From contig OW203768.1 of assembly GCA_934045905.1 (NCBI GenBank), positions 9,638,316 through 9,702,315 on the forward strand: 64,000 bases of DNA, given 5' to 3'. Below the pieces are notes generated by a model. It was not told where the DNA came from, ran no database searches, and was given only the letters and a program-made list of their open reading frames with translations. The first letter of the stretch is position 1. Every line of letters starts with the position of its first letter. A program made the translations under genes and the position numbers. Shown here piece by piece: positions 62,020-64,000 of this stretch. The stretch comes from Leuctra nigra. Lineage: Eukaryota; Arthropoda; Insecta; Plecoptera; Leuctridae.

Positions 62020-64000
62020 AAATTAAGACACTAAAAAGTAAAAATACTCTTCTGGATTGAAAGAGATTAAAAAGACGTTTTAGTTTAAAAATATAAGAAA
62101 TCAATACTGTTAAAATAGTTCACCAGCCCAATTAATATTGAACTATTACACGTATAAAACATATTGGTATGTACTATTCTGAAAGCACGATCTTCGTGTT
62201 AATGTATCCGGGGTGTCAGAAACACGTTCGAACAATCACATATGAATTATTAATGTGATATCAATTCCAATATGTATCATTAGAATCCTGTCTGTTTTTT
62301 ACCCCGCCGTTGGAACGTATGATTTGCAAACACAAAGCTGAATGCATTCGCTGCATAAGTGTCGCTGCAATTAGGAACTTAATGATATCGTTGATTAATG
62401 TAATTATGATTCATGTTTTTAGAGGAAATAAATTTTTAATGTTAACATGTGTTTCGAAAGGTGGCTTGTATTTTATAGTAGTTGCTCACACTTAAATAAA
62501 ATATTAAAATGTACCTATCATGATTTTGAATTAAAAGAGCAAGTTTTTTATAACATTTTGCTATAGCTCAATTTTGAAGCTTTGTGTTTTTCAGTACTGA
62601 AATAGCAAATTTAAATAAATGTATTAATTAATTGATTTTCATCAACTGGCAGCACAATGCATTACAGAAAATCTAGATCAAAAACTTTAGATCTCTCTTG
62701 AATATCCATATCATATAGATCATAGGCGTATTACTTTTCGGTAGATGCTTAAAAAAAAAAACTTCATTTTCATTCCACTAATATGTAAATATCTTCCCTG
62801 CCTCGTTCTTTATTTCTTAGAAATATTGACAACAATCGAATGCCTGGGTGTGATTCGAACCCATGTGCCACAGAAGAAACCTACATCTTATTCTAATGAA
62901 CTTAATAAAAAAACTAATTTGCATATCCCACTGCACAGGTTTTATCATTATTATTTTTGCTTTGTTCTACATACTGGAGTAACTTCACAAGAATAATTTC
63001 TTTGCCCTTGTTAATCTAAAACTATATTCCAATGTATGGAATAATTAATCAATTAATTACCTTAATTAATTGTAAGAAAAATATCTCTATTTTCATGCCT
63101 TTGCCTTCTAACATTATTTTAGATGCTGTAAACTATAAAGAAATTATAAATGATTGCCAAAAAGTCAAGTCCAGAAACATGAAAGCGTATATTTCATGTT
63201 GAAGTGAAGGCAGGTGTTTTGTATGCAGTAATTAGGCCTTCTTTAAGTGACTTGGATGGATTACACTATAAATTGCGCTCTGCAAGTAGGTACCGACATG
63301 ATACCAGTTATCTGAGTAGGTACATTGACAATTTATCTTGGTCAATTGATTTCTAAGACTGAATTACTGGAATCAATTTTTGAATCAAGACTTAAGATCG
63401 AGTTTTGTGCCAACTTTTAACTAATAAATTATAACATGTTTTGAGCGAAATTCTTCGTGTTTATGTTTTCACTCCTTATTTTATTTCAATTACTGTTTTC
63501 ACTTATAGTTGTCCTGTTCCTGTGTTTGCATTTGATTTGATTTATGTAATTTACACACATTCTTTTTTAATCGTAGACAAATTGTCCAATTTATGATCTC
63601 ATTTTTTTACATTTGCTCCAAATCAAAATACAATCTTATTATTCCATATTATTTCAAATAGAATTTTCATTTATTTTCATCTATTTTAGGAGAAGACGAG
63701 AAAAATGTGCTAGGATTACTTTTGAATGTCAAATCTTCAAACACAATTCGACTGAATTTTGAAAGCAAACCAATTGTTTTGTATACTTAACTTAAAAACA
63801 TTGAACACTTTAGAGATACTATAAAAATATAAAACCAAACAATCAGTGAAAGGTGACTCAGATTAAAACCGATTAAGAAATCCCCTTCACACTTTCATCT
63901 ATCTAAAAAAATCAATCATCTCCTAAACGTCATCGAAAGAATCAATTAGTATTGACTTATTACCTTGTTAACACATGTGTAAGGCATAATTGAATTTCAA

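Larger units (their letters stand above)
29995..64000 (-). other. Incomplete Dll intron that splits the homeobox
   Basis: From the acceptor at 29995 to the window end I found no exon for homeodomain residues 1-44. I looked on the minus strand for a donor preceded by codons for LTQTQ and for the LNRRFQ / TQYLALPER region. The DNA is AT-rich, with transposon copies and relics listed separately. Stretches with nothing to report beyond AT-rich sequence include 30,900-31,680, 34,150-35,350, 36,500-39,400, 39,700-41,400, 42,800-44,400, 46,100-46,800, 50,600-54,100 and 62,100-64,000. Nested genes cannot be excluded, but no multi-exon candidate was evident. Confidence 0.7.

Noticed and set aside
1..64000. 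CRISPR arrays, operons, phage or bacterial systems
   Set aside because: Nothing resembling them. The window is eukaryotic, with GT-AG introns and insect transposons.

Overview
AT-rich insect-type genomic DNA with no prokaryotic features. The one confident host gene is the 3' half of Distal-less (Dll), the limb-patterning homeobox gene, on the minus strand. It is recognised from homeodomain residues 45-60 (VKIWFQNRRSKYKKMM) and a C-terminus reading MPQYSWYQADANQGLL-TVWPAV. Three coding exons can be joined without a phase conflict: 29994-29811, 27759-27447 and a 19-nt terminal exon at 24661-24643. Together they give 171 codons plus a stop. The exon for homeodomain residues 1-44 and everything 5' of it was not found between 30 and 64 kb, so the intron that splits the homeobox appears to be longer than 34 kb.

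Layout: 1-24,642 is 3'UTR of unknown length plus gene-poor 3' flank. 24,643-29,994 holds the three exons and two repeat-loaded introns of about 2.8 and 2.05 kb. 29,995-64,000 is one incomplete Dll intron. The gene-free DNA is full of non-autonomous transposons: a hAT-type MITE with an 8-bp target duplication, several foldback MITEs with G/C-run ends, a dimeric 104-bp-unit MITE, a long-TIR element of about 720 bp, and two copies of a family with an internal A-tract. It also holds tRNA-like SINE relics and a 5'-truncated CR1/L2-like LINE with an open reverse-transcriptase frame (44,777-45,874) that ends in a perfect 50-bp foldback.

The organism is an arthropod, almost certainly an insect. A hemipteran (hopper-like) genome would fit the base composition and repeat style, but that is a guess. 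I see no operon-like or defence system. The most unusual signals are the 19-nt terminal exon of Dll, a degenerate minisatellite abutting the homeobox exon's 5' splice site, and a recurrent short module (consensus near GGAATGGAATCTACATAAA) found about 12 times, often as inverted pairs.
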